The notes under the pieces were generated by a model. That model worked only from the letters and a program-made list of their open reading frames with translations, was not told the DNA's origin and did no database searches. The position numbers and the translations under genes are program-made. From contig CM029612.1 in the NCBI GenBank assembly GCA_017311315.1, forward strand, positions 21,464,731 to 21,528,730: 64,000 bases of DNA. Reading direction: 5' to 3'. Below are positions 10,720-21,124 of this stretch, piece by piece (position 1 is the stretch's first letter; each line of letters starts with the position of its first letter). Source of the stretch: Dendrocalamus latiflorus (Eukaryota > Streptophyta > Magnoliopsida > Poales > Poaceae).

Positions 10720-13350
10720 CATCACGTTATTCTTCCTCGACCCTTATGCCATTTTCAAAATGAAGCAACTCGTCAAATTGATTGTATTCTTTGTCATCCA
10801 CTACATTCTCAACTCCGATAATCCTCCTTTTTCCATGAAGAACTACGTAGCGCTTCTTATTTGTCTGGTCAGTTATATAGAAAACTTGAATAACTTGGTT
10901 AGTGAATATGAATAGTTCATCTTTGTATCCGACGTATTTGGGATCCACAATAGTGACACCGTACTTGTCAACCTTCACTTGTAGGAGATGGACCCAATGG
11001 CACCAAAACAAGGGGATCTTGAAAAGCACATAGTTGAGCTTCCAACTCTCCTCTATGAACTCATAGTAGGAGTTCCTTAACCCATCGGTACTGAACACAT
11101 CTATGCGGACACGCTGTTCTAGTTAGTGCTCTTTACATCCTAAGGCTACATGTAGAATGTGTACCCAATTATTTCATATCCTTGATATGTTACAACTGTA
11201 AATATTGGCCCTTTTGCCAACCATGTCAGCATATCACTTGACGAGCTCCTAGTGAGTCGCTCCTTCAACCATTGGTTGAACCAACTATTGTGTTGTCTCA
11301 TGATCCAAACATTCGGTCGCTCTGGATTCTATTGCTGAAACATGTGCTTGTGCGGGTTGATATATGGGGGCATTTCAATCATGTGTTGCAAGACCGTGAA
11401 ATGGGCTTGAGCATACGCATCCATATCTGGTGTGATTACTTTCCTTCCGATGGTCCTGATACCTTTAAGCCTCCTCTCATGGCGAGATCAAGGCACGTCT
11501 ATTAATTCGACCTGAGCCATGTAATAGACACAAAACTCAATGACCACTTCAGTTGCATAACCTTTAACGATGCTACTCTCCGGCCGAAATCGATTCTGTA
11601 CATAGAACTTGAAAATTCCCATGAACCTCTCAAATGGGTACATTCTATGTAGAAACATGTGAACAATGAGATGGACTCTGGTATCAAAAAACGACAAAGG
11701 AAAATACATATTAAGATGACATAGAATTATCACCACCTCTTCCTGTAGAGCATCTAGTCCTTCGGGATTGATGACCTTCTAAGCAATTGTGTTAAAATAT
11801 AACATAGCCTCATGATTGTCTCTCAGATCTTGATCAGTAAAATACTTTTAATTGCATGTGTCATCAGCACATGACAATCATGAGACTTCATACCAATTAA
11901 CTTCAAATCTTTTATCAAAACATGTTTCTTCATGTTGGCGGAGTAACCAAATGAAACTTTTAGACCATGCATGCACTGGCACAGTTCAGTTCTCTCTGCT
12001 TTAGACAGAGTCTAACAAGTAGGGGAAAGGTAACTTCATCATTTATCAGTCTTTGTCGGTGCTGACTCAGACCTAATGTCCATATCAACAAATTAAAGCA
12101 ATGCAATGACACCATCCTTTGTCTTGTCACAAATTTTCAGTAAGAGACTAATCAAACTGTCACATACATTCTTCTCTACATTCATGATGTCGATGCAGTG
12201 GCGAACTTCTAGGTGCTCCCAATAAGGTAAGTCCTAAAATATTAATCTCTTCTTCTAGATGTTTTTCTCATGGGTCCTTGATTTACGTTTCTTTCTAAAC
12301 ATAATTAAATCCTTAACCATATCATAGACTTCTTTTTCGCTTGAATGCCTTGGAGCTGAACTATCTTCGCTCTCTCCATTGAATTGTTTCTTCATCCTGC
12401 GGTATGGGTGAGTCCTCCGAAGGAATCTAGAATGACGTATGTACATGGTTTTATGCAAGTGCTTTAGCCACACACTCTCGGTATTATCTAAGCAGCACAA
12501 GCTTTGGCCCCCTTTTGTACTCTAGCCTAACAAGTTAGCAAGGGCAGGATAATCATTCATGGTACAGAATAATAAAGAGCGTAAAGTGAAGTTCTCTCAT
12601 TTATACGCATCCCATACATGTACCTCTTAAATCCACAGTATTTTTATATCTTCCACCAACGATGCTAGATACACATCAATATCATTCCCAAGTTATTTTG
12701 GCCCTTGAATAAGTATCGATAGCAAAATATAATTCCGTTTTATATATAACCAAGGAGGAAGGTTGTCGATGTAGAGAGTCACAGGCCATGTGTTATATCG
12801 GGTGCTCATGTTACCGAAAGGATTCATTCCATCTGTACTCAATCTAAACCTTATATTGCTCGGTTCTGCATCAAAGTCTACAAACCTCCTATAAATATTT
12901 CTCCACTGGACAGAATCAGCAAAGTATCTTAGCATTCCATTCTTTTTACGCTCCTTCGAGTGCCAACGTGCTCCTTTGAGTGCCAACGTAGTAGTTTTGC
13001 CTTCTTGGATTTGCAGAAAACCGCTTCAAACGGAAAATTATGAGAAGATACCATGCCATCTTAGCAGGAGGTTCTTTCTGATTGATTCTTATACTTGTAT
13101 CAAGATGCGTTGCACACCAAACATACATGTATGTTTACATACTATTTATGGTAAATGATACAATCGTTCGAACATGCATGTATTCTTTCTACTTTCATCA
13201 CCAAGGGAGGCTTTGTAGGTGGTTTTGGGCAACTCGTTTCAATCTGAAAGCATATCCGTTAAAAGACCTAACAGCGCCATGAAACTCTTGTCAGACCAAT
13301 CATTGCTTGCCTTTAATTTCAACAGTTCAAGCTCGGCTGACAACCTCGTG
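10720..13350 (-). pseudogene. TNP2-like CACTA transposase, decayed
   Basis: Fragments occur in the correct family order on the minus strand. Near 13150-13310 are 'NDWSDKSF' and 'HACSNDCIIYH' from the N-terminal region. 12946-13128 holds 'PAKMAWYLLIIFRLKRF'. 12693-12986 holds 'LSTDGMNPFGNMS' and 'NLPPWLYIKRNY', the Transposase_21 signature. 12255-12500 has 'DNTESVWLKH' and 'RTHPYRRMKKQF'. 11488-11736 has 'CHLNMYFPLSFFD' and 'RFRPESSIVKGY' (DUF4218-like). 10727-11098 has 'VGYKDELFIF' and 'KRRIIGVENVVDDKEYNQFDE' in part (DUF4216-like). The product would cut at the element ends. Several frame changes and stops separate the blocks; no intact protein is possible. Confidence 0.9.
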
Positions 13351-14224
13351 TACTTTGACTTGCAGCACATGAACAAAATTTCTCCGAGTTCTCCATCAAG
13401 CCCCGGAATGATAACTACTCTCTCTCATTACAGTTCCCTTCTGCATCGCGAAGCATCTGATCCAGATTGTCATAATACAGCCTATCCGAATCGGAACAAT
13501 CACCATCATCTAACAGCATATCATAGACTTCATCGGCGATGTAATTATTACTACATTTCTATGTAATCTGCTCTTCACCATGACTGGTCCAACATGCATA
13601 CCCCTTTTTGAAACCTCTTCGAATCAAATGCACTTCAATCTGCGCTCAGTTCTTAAATATCTTTAGATTCTCATAGTTAATGCATAGACAGTACATATAT
13701 TCCACCCCCTTATTCAACATATCCTCCTCAGCAGCTCTTGTAAAAGCAAACACACCATTAATATACTTTTCACTCACACGGTTCCCAGCGTACATCTAGT
13801 TTCAGTTCACACATTTAACAATTTAGTATTAAATATTGAATTAATTAATTAGTATACTAGATATATTTAGTCTAAAGTAGCTATATGTAGCAAGAATAAT
13901 TAATTAAATTGAATTAAGTAGAAATAGACTATGAATTGACTAAACCCTAAACCATGTAAGATATAAATAATCTTCTCTTTACATCAGGGTAGCTAGATCT
14001 AAACCATTTTCAATTCTCCTTTCACTAAAAGCTAGATCTAAAATATAATGCAATTAGGAACAAATTACTAACCATAGATGGTCAAGAATTTAATGGATCT
14101 ACAAACACTCTTGTTAAACCCACGGTCTCCTTTCACCAAATAGCCTCAAAGCTCCACCTCCTCAAAGCAGCAGAGCTGTGAGAAACAGATCTGAAATTTA
14201 AGATATATCTGTAAGGGTTGACGG

Positions 14225-14521
14225 TGTGTAATTAATATAGTGAAATTATCACAGATGGTTTTTAATACAAACCATCTGTGAAGTATCACAGATGGGTCAA
14301 AGAAAAAATGTTTATGATATTTGGTAATATCACAGACGATTCTTGTTAATAACTTTTCACGATGAACTGTTTGTGATATTACGTCTTCACAGACGGTTTT
14401 TAGCGTTGACAGCAACATAGACGGTGTCTAAACCAAAACCATCTATGATTGTATTTGATATTAATAATTTTGGTTAACCGTTTATGATGTGGCATCTAGT
14501 ATTAGCCTTTTTATAGTAGTG
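14225..14521. repeat. Right subterminal repeat array of the 9-kb CACTA
   Basis: About eight copies of CACAGACGGTT-like and AACCATCTGTGA-like motifs in alternating orientation, ending in the terminal inverted repeat. The stretch 13351-14224 between it and the transposase is AT-rich with no recognisable gene. Confidence 0.85.
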
Positions 14522-15000
14522 TATTTAGACATCACTTGAAAAACCGCATGCATATATCCATAAATACCACCATATATAACCTTCGGTTTTAAATCGCATT
14601 CACGATGGAATGAAAACGTACTCTCTGATGGTTAAAAAAACCAGTAGTAACACTAGCATAACGCCCACGACCACGAGTGGAACCCGAGTTCACTAACTGA
14701 AGGAGACTAGAGAAACCGCACGCACCTCTCCGGTCGATCCGGACAAAATAAAGCGAGGCGCGAGCGATCGGGGACGTACAAACGATATCTACGCCCTCAC
14801 CTCACGAAACGATTCGATTCGATCGATCCCGGCCGGGCGAATCATATTCGGTTCGTTCCCACATCGGCAAGCATATCGTTCCCGGCCGGTCAGCTAGCTA
14901 GCCTCGATCGTTGTCGCCGCGCGCGTGCCCACCCGCCTCTCCCACCACCACCCCCCGGCCTAGCTCCTCCCCATTGCCACGCACCGCTCGTTATACAGCT

Positions 15001-15008
15001 CTATATAA
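15001..15008 (+). promoter_or_regulatory. TATA box of the SMR-like gene
   Basis: CTATATAA lies 132 bases before the start codon at 15140, in GC-rich, CT-rich sequence typical of a grass core promoter. The region 14522-15000 before it is host sequence that becomes GC-rich near the gene; no other feature is evident there. Confidence 0.7.
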
Positions 15009-15086
15009 CCCCCCACACCCACAACGCGTCCAGCCACACCGATCGCACTTCCTCGATCTCCCGCACGTCTCCAGCTGATTCAATTC

Positions 15087-15103
15087 GTGTGTGTGTGTGT
15101 GCG

Positions 15104-15137
<34 letters not shown>

Positions 15138-15138
15138 G
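15087..15138 (+). repeat. (GT)n(GC)n(GA)n compound microsatellite in the 5' UTR
   Basis: A run of GT, then GC, then GA dinucleotides ends two bases before the start codon. It lies between the TATA box and the ATG, so it should be transcribed as the 5' leader. Open frames starting inside it are not taken as coding. Confidence 0.9.
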
Positions 15139-15139
15139 C

Positions 15140-15379
15140 ATGGGTCTCCCGTTTGAGCAGTGGCGCGGCGGCGAGGCGGACGGCGGCTCCGAGAAGGAGG
15201 CGTCCGGGTGCAGGACGCCGAGCAACGCGCAGGCCCGCGGGGCCGCCGAGGCGGCGGCCGGGGACTGCCCCGCCGCTCCCAGGAAGAGAAGGGCCGCCGC
15301 CGGGGCCGTCTCGCAGCAGCGCAGGGACTACTACACCGGCGCCGACGTCGAGGCATTCTTCGCCGCCCACAACCTCTAG
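15140..15379 (+). CDS. SIAMESE-related-type (SMR) CDK inhibitor-like protein, 79 aa
   Basis: A small, single-exon, Arg/Ala-rich protein. Residues 22-29 read 'SGCRTPSN', 42-50 'DCPAAPRKR', and the C-terminus 'YYTGADVEAFFAAHNL'. Order and spacing match plant SIAMESE-related cyclin-dependent kinase inhibitors: a 'C-x-TP' block, a 'CPPAPRK' block and a C-terminal acidic/'FF' motif thought to contact cyclin. Such proteins bind CDK-cyclin complexes in the nucleus and favour endoreduplication or cell-cycle arrest, often under stress. I chose the ATG at 15140 because a TATA box lies 132 bases upstream and the in-frame sequence before it is pure dinucleotide repeat. At 79 residues it is short for the family but complete with a stop. 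The family call rests on three short motifs, so it is moderately secure. Confidence 0.68.
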   Translation: MGLPFEQWRGGEADGGSEKEASGCRTPSNAQARGAAEAAAGDCPAAPRKRRAAAGAVSQQRRDYYTGADVEAFFAAHNL

Positions 15380-15890
15380 ACCCTTACCTAGCTTGAGCAC
15401 CGTCTGCTACGTACCCTGCTCAGCTATTTAGTACCACATAAGTTCCACGATCTTAGGGCCGTGCCGTGCGTGCGCCTAGTTCCAGCCTTGTGTTTACTTA
15501 GCTACGTACGTGCCGACCTATATATGTGTACATTACTTGCTAGTTTTAGTTTTCAGCTTGTGATGCATGCATATATGCGCGCATTGCCTAGTGCTGCAGG
15601 TGTGTATTATGTGGTAGCTAGCTAGATCAGTCCCTACGTGCCTTCTGTCTTGATGTTCTAGTTGTGTCAACGGTCCTTGTCTTGTGTGAGGTACCTAGCT
15701 ACATATATTGTGTAAGGTTACCTTCATATATGAGCCAAGTTGACTTTTTCGTATTCTTGTTCTTAATCTCAAATATTTCGCTGAAATTTGCCAACCGCGT
15801 CATGGCAATGATGAAACAAGTTTGACATCTTGCTATGATGAATATGTAAAAAGTGCATATGTGCTGGACATACATATGTTAATATATATT
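15380..15890 (+). other. Probable 3' UTR and flank of the SMR-like gene
   Basis: About 350 bases of mixed-composition sequence rich in 'tagctagc' and 'gtacgt' words, then AT-rich flank. No coding frame or repeat recognised. The polyadenylation site is not obvious. Confidence 0.4.
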
Positions 15891-16327
15891 GTAGGGAGAA
15901 CAATTTTGGTGAGAAAAAAATATCGGAACTGTCCGAGAAAGACAAAAATCAGGAATTTTGGAATATCTTCGAAAAATTTCGATTGAAATATTCAAACATA
16001 CAATTCAAATTCATGAAATTCAACCATACTTGAAAATCCCCTGCCGACGCCGCTTCCGCCTCCCTTGCTGTCGCCTCGCTACCGCCTTCCCGTCCCCTGC
16101 CGGTGCCGCCTCGCCCCTCTCTTGCCGGTGCCAACTCCACCTCCCGTTGCGGTCAGTGCTGCTCAAACTCGATTTTGGAGATGAAGATAGAGAGAGATGA
16201 AGATGGGATGCGCCGGTGGGTGCATAGGCTGGGAAAATTCAAAACGGATCAAAAATTTTGACTGATTGGGTTTTTTTGGCGGGCTAAGAAAACAAAATTT
16301 CATCGAATTTTGGCCAAAAATAATTTC

Positions 16328-16328
<1 letters not shown>
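15891..16328. repeat. Possible foldback element with a GC-rich insert
   Basis: The left edge (GGGAGAACAATTTTGG) and the complement of the right edge (GGGAAATTATTTTTGG) are loosely inverted copies. Between them AT-rich 'gaaatttcg'-like arms flank a GC-rich 130-bp core (about 16040-16170) of gene-like composition. This is the layout of a small transposon that has picked up a gene fragment. No clear target duplication was found because the right edge abuts a TA microsatellite. Confidence 0.3.

Positions 16329-16363
<35 letters not shown>
16329..16363. repeat. (TA)n microsatellite
   Basis: About 17 uninterrupted TA units. Confidence 0.95.
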
Positions 16364-16366
<3 letters not shown>

Positions 16367-17080
16367 GAGCCAACGAAAGTAGCCATGACAATTTGTTCTA
16401 GCTCCGTGCACTTGTTCCACTTAAGAATGAGGCAGAAACATTTGTCTCCAGTTTTGTTTTTTTTAATTTGTAGTACGTGCACGCGCAAGTATCAGATATC
16501 ACTCATGGTGAATCATATAAGATGTCACAAGGTAGTATTTTCAAGGATTTTTTATGGTACATCATAAATCTGCCGCCGTCTCTGATCTCGTCGACACCGT
16601 TGCCTCTCGATTCTCTACGCCGCCGCCGCCTCTCCATTCCTTGTGCCACCGCGGCCGCATACATCCATTGCATCGTCGCTGCCACCCGAGAGCACGTCGT
16701 CCCCGCCGCGTCCACAGCGACGGGGCCGTGTCGGCGGCATTGGCTGCGCTCGGTACGACCTGGAGGTGCCCCATGGTGTCCAGGCCAAGAAGCCTGTTTA
16801 CATTGCTGCCGCCGTGGCCTTGCACGCCCAGTAGTGCAGGGAGCTAGGAGATGCATGAGAGAGAGGCTCAGAGCCGCGCGCGCGTGTTTGGTGATCAAGT
16901 TGGTGGTGGAGCGTATCATTAGCCCTTGGAAAATTGGAAAGGAGAAAAGAAAGAAAAGGGGATGAGTTCTGACGAAGCAATCTAACTAAGATGATGATTC
17001 TTTTTGTGCGTGAGCTGCATGTTCTTTCTTTAATCCCTGCAGGTTCTTGCTTTCTTTCTCCTCCCACTTGATCATGTCAG
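16364..17080. other. No gene called; GC-rich patch
   Basis: 16560-16860 is GC-rich and open in several frames on both strands, but the translations are low-complexity Arg/Ala/Pro and resemble no family I know. It could be a decayed exon or captured fragment. The remainder is AT-rich spacer. Confidence 0.4.
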
Positions 17081-17479
17081 TCATTGGCTAGCTCTTTTCC
17101 AGCACCCAAGTGTGAACCGGCGCGGCTTGCGGCATCCGCCGCAGATGGGGACGTTGCGGAGCGCGCCGCCCTTGGTCCGGTACCGGCTGCACGTCTTGCA
17201 GAAGTGGCGCCGCCGGATGAGATTGTACGTAGTTGTTGCAGTAGTAGAACTTGGTGTTGGACGAGTTGCACCTGGGGCACTGCAGCGGCGCCTGCTCCGG
17301 CCCCTGCAGCGACGACGACCGCTGCTGCTGCGGCTGCGCGGCGCGACGACGTCGACGACGAGGACGTGGGCGATGGGCTGCAGCACCAGGGGGAGAGAGG
17401 CAGGGTTCGCCGTGCAGGCGCCCTTCAGCTGGTTCATGGGCTGTCCCCTCTTAAGTTCTTGGATCATGGTGATGGTCAA
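17081..17479 (-). pseudogene. DOF zinc-finger transcription factor, broken
   Basis: The N-terminus 'MIQEL...MNQLKG.CTANPASLPLVLQPIA' (ATG at 17467, or 17479) and 'HFCKTCSRYRTKGGALRNVPICGGCRK' in part mark a plant DOF protein, a nuclear DNA-binding factor with one CX2CX21CX2C finger. The first half of the finger (CPRCNSSNTKFYYCNNY) lies in a different frame (17228-17280) from both flanks. A 4-bp insertion, GTAC within TACGTAC near 17225-17231, accounts for the shift in mid-finger; a compensating shift lies upstream in a low-complexity stretch. The usually invariant Trp after the last Cys pair is Arg, one Gly of the 'VGGG' block is Cys, and the protein stops soon after the finger instead of continuing for 150 or more residues. 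It is therefore a pseudogene or truncated copy. Confidence 0.85.
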
Positions 17480-18280
17480 AACTCAAGCTCAAAAAGGCTT
17501 CTTGAAGCAGAGGGTTGGTTCTTGGAGAGGGCAAGCAAAGGTGGTGTGGTGGCTTTCAGGAGCTTTGAGGATGGGGTGGGGTAGTGGTATTGGGAGCTTT
17601 ATAAAAATTAATCTTATATCAGTTATTTTATTTACAGTTTTACCTTTTTAAAAATTCTACTACTAGTAGTATAGATGGTATTATATCTTAATCATAACTA
17701 ATCTAAATCACTGGATTTAAAGATTGAATGACTTATATTTATTTTAGAGAAGTGCTAAGGAGCATGAATGTTTTTTTGGTTGGAAGCACTCAGATTTTGA
17801 GGCATTGGATCTCCATCCAACGTATCTCCCATATCCCCTCCTCTCAAAAAACGAATGTAGGACGTTGGATCTCCATCCAACGAATCTCCACATATCTCAT
17901 CCCCTCCAAAAATAATGTGAGTGCTCCGAATCTGGAGCGTTGGATAGAGATCTAATACCCAAAAAATCTGAGTATTCTAATCCTAAAAACCACTTAAATA
18001 CTCTCTAGATATTTTTTTATTCTAAAATTATGTAAAAGAGCTCATTTTCAAATCCATGGCTCTCTCCATGCAGCTGCTGCTGTAGTGGTATGTTCACTGG
18101 CCTGAGTTTTAGTCTTGTAAAAGGTACCCTTTCCCATCATTAGAAATTTAGAAAGTGAACCTGGATGGAGAAAGCTCCATCCACGGAATCTAGTAGTAAT
18201 GTACAAGCTAGGCATGCATGCATAAAGTACATGCATGGCAGTACTGTAAGGATATGATATGATCCTTTTCATGTTACAAA
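17480..18280. other. Intergenic host flank
   Basis: AT-rich. Between about 17800 and 17950 a phrase 'ttggatctccatccaacg' occurs twice with a third partial inverted copy, suggesting a remnant small repeat. No gene seen. Confidence 0.4.
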
Positions 18281-18375
18281 GGGTGAGAACTTTCTACATT
18301 CAGGTGCTCCCCGGTCCATATCCTGGAGGAGTGAGAACTTTCCACATCCAGGTGTGCTCCAGTCCATACCCAGAG
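18281..18375. repeat. Approximately 48-bp tandem duplication
   Basis: Two diverged units begin with 'gtgagaacttt' at 18283 and 18331, and each continues through 'caggtg' and 'gtccata'. A weaker third unit may follow. The rest of 18376-19847 is unremarkable intergenic sequence. Confidence 0.7.
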
Positions 18376-20847
18376 AGAGGGATGTTTGCACATGTTCAGA
18401 TATTCTCCATGAGGCAGGGGACCAGCTGCTTTGAGTGCATGTGAAGTACTAGACCCACTGCAGCGAGAGGTGTACATGCTCCATTGGCCAGGTAAAGATA
18501 TTGTACTGAAGTACTGAACCAGAGCTCGAGGTAAATGTTCAGAGTTCAGATGGGTACCCAACCAGCCCTCCAGGCATAGGTTCAGACTTCAGATGCTGCT
18601 ATGTCATACTGCAAAAGTTTGGAAGTACTAGTAGTTACGATCCTCGATCTCCTTTGAGAAGTGTTCTTGATCTACTATCTATATATCTACTGCGGTTGGT
18701 TTTTCATGCAGCAATGACGATCAGTGTTCTACTGTCAGTGTATACAGCCTGACTATCATCCTACTTTTTACAGTTGATAATTGATTGGTTTTTCGCATAA
18801 TCAACTGCATGGAGCCCTATAATTGGGTCCAAAGTGTTGGTTTGTTTGGGCTGTAGCTGTTAGGCTGCAAGCACTGGGTTCACAATGAGCCCTACTTGTT
18901 TGCTTTGCTCACAACCAAGGCTGTTTTTGCAGTACTACCTGGTGGCCAGTGATCAGTGGGCTATACTCTGCAACAAGATCAAAGATCTCCCCTGAAAAGG
19001 TATACGGTTTCTTTCCATGCTTCTGCATACGGTTAAAATATGCTGCTACGGATTACTGAACTGCAGGTCCGGCAAATGAACAAAATGATCGATCCCCTGC
19101 CCTACCTGCAAATATTGCTCCCGATACTCCGTACTGCCTGTACTCACAATTCAGTCTCTGGGCGAACAACCACAAACTGCAGATAAGTTCATCCAAATTC
19201 GAAAGCAGTCTTCAAAAAAAAGTTTATCCAAAGCAACATTTCCACTAGCTCTAAGTACTGTATGCATGTATAATCATTGTGAGGCTGACAGCTACACGTA
19301 CCCTGACAGTGACAATTGTACCCATTTGCAAGTTCTCTATATTCTTTCTAACCAGATTTTGTTTCTGCTTTTCCAAATTTTGTTCTTGTTCTTCTGAATC
19401 GTAAATATTGTCATTAACTAGCATCTCGTTCGAAAAATTTCAGGTAGATGACAAACTTAAGTAGTATATAGTATATAATACTCGTCTCTCATATGTGTGT
19501 AAAACCTTTTCTCTACTTCTGGGTGTAGTTACTCTCTATATCATATCTCACAAAATAGAGAGTTTCTCACGTAACGGAAGGTATGTATGCGTAGTATATG
19601 AGTATGTAAAACTATCTAGGCGGTATGTATAGTTTTTTAAACATACTCATTTTTATGTACAAATACGAAGGTATTAGCAAAATATACCAAAAATGATGGT
19701 TCCGTTGTAAATTTTCATGGGGTTGGCATTCGAGTATCATAGAATTAATATATGAGTATACATAAGGTGATAAATAAATATATTAAGTTCGTTTAGATGG
19801 TATATCATAGGCGGAAGTAATTACACCCGGGAGTAGAATATGTGTGTCACTACTACAAAAAATGTCATCTGCACGTCTCATCACAGACGGTTCAACACAA
19901 ACCATCAGTGAAAAAGTTACCGCAGACGATTTTTATTCCAAACCATCTGTGATAATATCATAGATGGTTCAAAATAAAAACCGTCTATGATGGTTATACC
20001 TATCATAGATGATTTTTTATTTGAACCGTCTGTAATGCTAGCATACATCACAAATGATTTTTTTATTTAAACTGTCTGTGATACTTCACAAACGGTTTGT
20101 AATGAAGTTGTCACAAATGGTTTGTATTAAAAATTGTCTGTGATATGTTTTCTGCCTTGCAATCCTCTAAAATTTCATAATCTCCCGTCTAAGGCCGAGT
20201 AGGATTTTGTTCCAAAATACCTTTAGTAAAACGGGCATAACTTTTTCATGCGGTGTCCATTTTCGACGTTATTGTACTCGTTGGAAAGCTAACGATGAGT
20301 CAGATCCAAAAAAAAATGATCACTTGCGCTAGTTGCCTTGTAAGACCCCAAAATCGGCTATCTTTAGGTTCAAATTTGTGTCGCAAGTTTTTTGTTTGTA
20401 TTTTTGCCAAAATTTTCGATCTTCTGTTTGGAATTTAGGGTTCGCCTCAACTGTAAAGTTGTAGATCTTATCGAAACCTTTTAAATAAGCATATATAAGC
20501 ATATAAAACTTTACTATTTTATCTTTTGAGACTAACTGTTTATTTTATCTTTTGAAACTAACTATTTACATTGCATCGGTGTATACATACATTGTCTTTG
20601 ATAATTATGTATCACAGACGGTTTGTGGATCAAACTGTCTGTGATAATTATGTATTACAAACAATTTGTGGTTCAGACCGTCTGTGATAATAATGTATCA
20701 CAAACGGTTTGTGGATCAACTGTCTGTGATAATTATGTATTCCAGATCACTGGGCCCATCGATCCTCTCTAACCCAATCCCAGCCAATAGAAACCCAGCA
20801 ACCTCCACCCCACAGATTGTAGCTCCACCTCTTCATCACCGCGCCTA

Positions 20848-20868
20848 TCCCGCCAAAAAATTTCCCGC
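20848..20868 (+). promoter_or_regulatory. Paired E2F-type sites in the captured H3 promoter
   Basis: 20848-20857 is the complement of TTTGGCGGGA and 20861-20868 is TTTCCCGC. Both match the E2F consensus (TTTSSCGC) found upstream of plant S-phase genes including histones. They lie about 105-125 bases before the H3 start codon, the expected position. Function here is untested. Confidence 0.6.
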
Positions 20869-20885
20869 TCCCGCCTCTCCCTCCC

Positions 20886-20894
20886 CTATACATA
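20886..20894 (+). promoter_or_regulatory. TATA-like box of the captured H3 copy
   Basis: CTATACATA lies 78 bases before the H3 start codon and just downstream of the E2F-type sites. It is one base from a good TATA box, so it may be weakened. Confidence 0.45.
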
Positions 20895-20971
20895 CTCACC
20901 GAAACCCATCCTCTACCGTGCTCAAAATCTTTCCAGCCTTCTTACCGTCCTCCTCCTTGACCTCGATCCTG

Positions 20972-21124
20972 ATGGCCCTTATGAAATAGATGGCACACAA
21001 ATCTATGGGCAACAAGGCACCGTGGAAGCACTTAGGTACCAACACGGCGCTCAAGTCAGTGCCAGCGATGGCGGACGGCAAGGACATCCAGCTCGCACAC
21101 TGCATCAGGGGCGAGAGGGCCTAG
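20972..21124 (+). pseudogene. Histone H3 copy with the core deleted (50 codons plus stop)
   Basis: Read from ATG to TAG in one frame, residues 1-33 align one-to-one with the H3 tail: 'MALMK' then, after a stop at codon 6, 'MAHKSMGNKAPWKHLG' and 'ALKSVPAM'. Lys at the positions of K4 (codon 5 here), K9 (codon 10 here), K14, K18 and K27 can be followed, allowing the one-residue offset of counting Met. Codons 37-50 read 'KDIQLAHCIRGERA', the end of H3, followed directly by the stop. About 87 central residues, most of the histone fold, are missing without loss of frame. The stop at codon 6 replaces a Gln codon (CAG to TAG would do it). A capped, correctly terminated tail-plus-end peptide is not a known functional histone, so I call it a pseudogene. 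Confidence 0.88.

Larger units (their letters stand above)
5476..14521 (-). mobile_element. 9-kb CACTA transposon with decayed transposase genes
   Basis: Both ends and the target duplication are visible. The left end reads CGCTACTGCAGAAAAGG (one change from a canonical CACTA start). The right end, complemented, reads CACTACTATAAAAAGG. The triplet TAT flanks both sides (5473-5475 and 14522-14524), as expected for the 3-bp duplication of CACTA elements. Subterminal arrays of CACAGACGGTT-like motifs lie at 5490-5830 and 14240-14500. Inside are two decayed minus-strand genes: TNP2-like (about 10720-13350) first, then a second gene (about 6050-9190). Size, order and ends fit a formerly autonomous grass CACTA. 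Frameshifts and stops make it non-functional now. Confidence 0.92.

Noticed and set aside
16503..16919. Overlapping open frames on both strands
   Set aside because: GC-rich sequence keeps several frames open at once. All translations are Arg/Ala/Pro low-complexity with no motif.
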